Positions 15,460 through 15,729 of a stretch of 15,729 bases of DNA are shown in pieces. The notes below the pieces were generated by a model. It saw nothing but the letters and a program-made list of their open reading frames with translations, searched no databases and was not told where the DNA came from. Position numbers and translations under genes: made by a program. Source of the DNA: CAZEHJ01 sp964512485 (GTDB lineage Bacteria > Bacteroidota > Rhodothermia > Rhodothermales > UBA10348); contig CAZEHJ010000079.1 in assembly GCA_964512485.1 (NCBI GenBank), positions 1-15,729 on the forward strand, written 5' to 3'. The number at the start of each line of letters is the position of its first letter. The first letter of the stretch is position 1.

Positions 15460-15729
15460 CTATCTGACGGCTTCGTCTACTTCGCGCCGAAATTCCTTGG
15501 ATGCCTTGAAAGCGGGAATGTTTGTAGCTGGAACATGAACCGGGGTGTTTGTTCTGGGATTCCGCGCGGTTCGCGCTGCGCGTTGTTGCACGGTAAAGGA
15601 TCCGAATCCTCTCAGGTCAATTCGTCCGCCTCTTCTGAGTTCGGATTTGACCACACTTATGAATCCATTCACCACTGCTTCGGTCTCCAACTTGGTCAAT
15701 CCCGTCCCGGCTGAAATCTGATCAATGAT
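15460..15729 (-). CDS. HU/IHF-family DNA-binding protein, 5' end off the window
   Basis: Visible are 89 residues of a protein that normally has 90-95. The reading frame is open to the window edge (IIDQISAGTGLTKLETEAVV), so only about four or five N-terminal residues, including the true start, are missing. A TTG at 15699 opens a shorter version, but that would cut the first helix and should not be used as the start. The fold is clear: the two N-terminal helices, GRIDLRGFGSFTV, and the DNA-clamping arm with RNPRTNTPV, whose proline after RN kinks DNA. HU proteins bend and compact DNA and help replication and transcription. The zinc-ribbon/TPR gene follows 8 bp downstream. Confidence 0.93.
   Translation of the reverse strand: MIDQISAGTGLTKLETEAVVNGFISVVKSELRRGGRIDLRGFGSFTVQQRAARTARNPRTNTPVHVPATNIPAFKASKEFRREVDEAVR

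Overview
This is an ordinary-looking bacterial chromosome segment of about 15.7 kb with roughly 50 % GC. It carries 14 protein genes and one assembly gap, and I see no rRNA, tRNA, CRISPR array, insertion sequence or phage gene. Few genes have a clear Shine-Dalgarno sequence. The gene types (a membrane-anchored LytTR regulator, a twin-arginine GMC oxidoreductase pair of the gluconate 2-dehydrogenase type, exported M28 and S10 peptidases, a DinB-fold protein) fit the Bacteroidota/Rhodothermota/Balneolota side of the FCB group, probably a heterotrophic environmental organism. That placement is an inference from gene content, not a measured phylogeny.

Left part (1-4441, + strand): a PLP-dependent group II amino-acid decarboxylase, an exported M28 zinc peptidase and the ribosome-assembly GTPase RsgA are closely spaced and could be one transcript. 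A convergent small ExbB/TolQ-like membrane protein follows (4478-4807, - strand). Its 312-bp upstream region is shared with a divergent membrane-bound LytTR regulator (5120-5926). That region holds the most suggestive regulatory signal in the window: two 13-bp near-identical direct repeats exactly 21 bp apart, the geometry expected for LytTR binding.

Middle part (6028-11240, + strand): TypA/BipA, a ureohydrolase of the plant-arginase type, an exported S10 serine carboxypeptidase-like protein, a lipoprotein with two ComEA-like helix-hairpin-helix repeats, and a four-helix membrane protein whose GTG start overlaps the lipoprotein stop by one base.

Right part: after a 13-bp tandem repeat interrupted by exactly 100 Ns, two - strand genes encode a periplasmic dehydrogenase. 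One is a GMC flavoprotein with an Fe-S-like cysteine motif. The other is its small subunit, which has a Tat signal and a possible lipobox, and the two overlap by ATGA. A DinB-family protein diverges from them across a short intergenic region containing a 17-bp palindrome. The window ends with an HU-family DNA-binding protein that runs off the right edge, followed 8 bp downstream by a double zinc-ribbon/TPR membrane protein.

The window mixes housekeeping translation factors (RsgA, TypA), nucleoid architecture (HU) and exported degradative or oxidative enzymes. I found no convincing new defence or mobile system. The items most worth following are the LytTR/ExbB-like divergent pair with its candidate operator, the tandem repeat at the gap, and the Fe-S-like motif in the GMC subunit.
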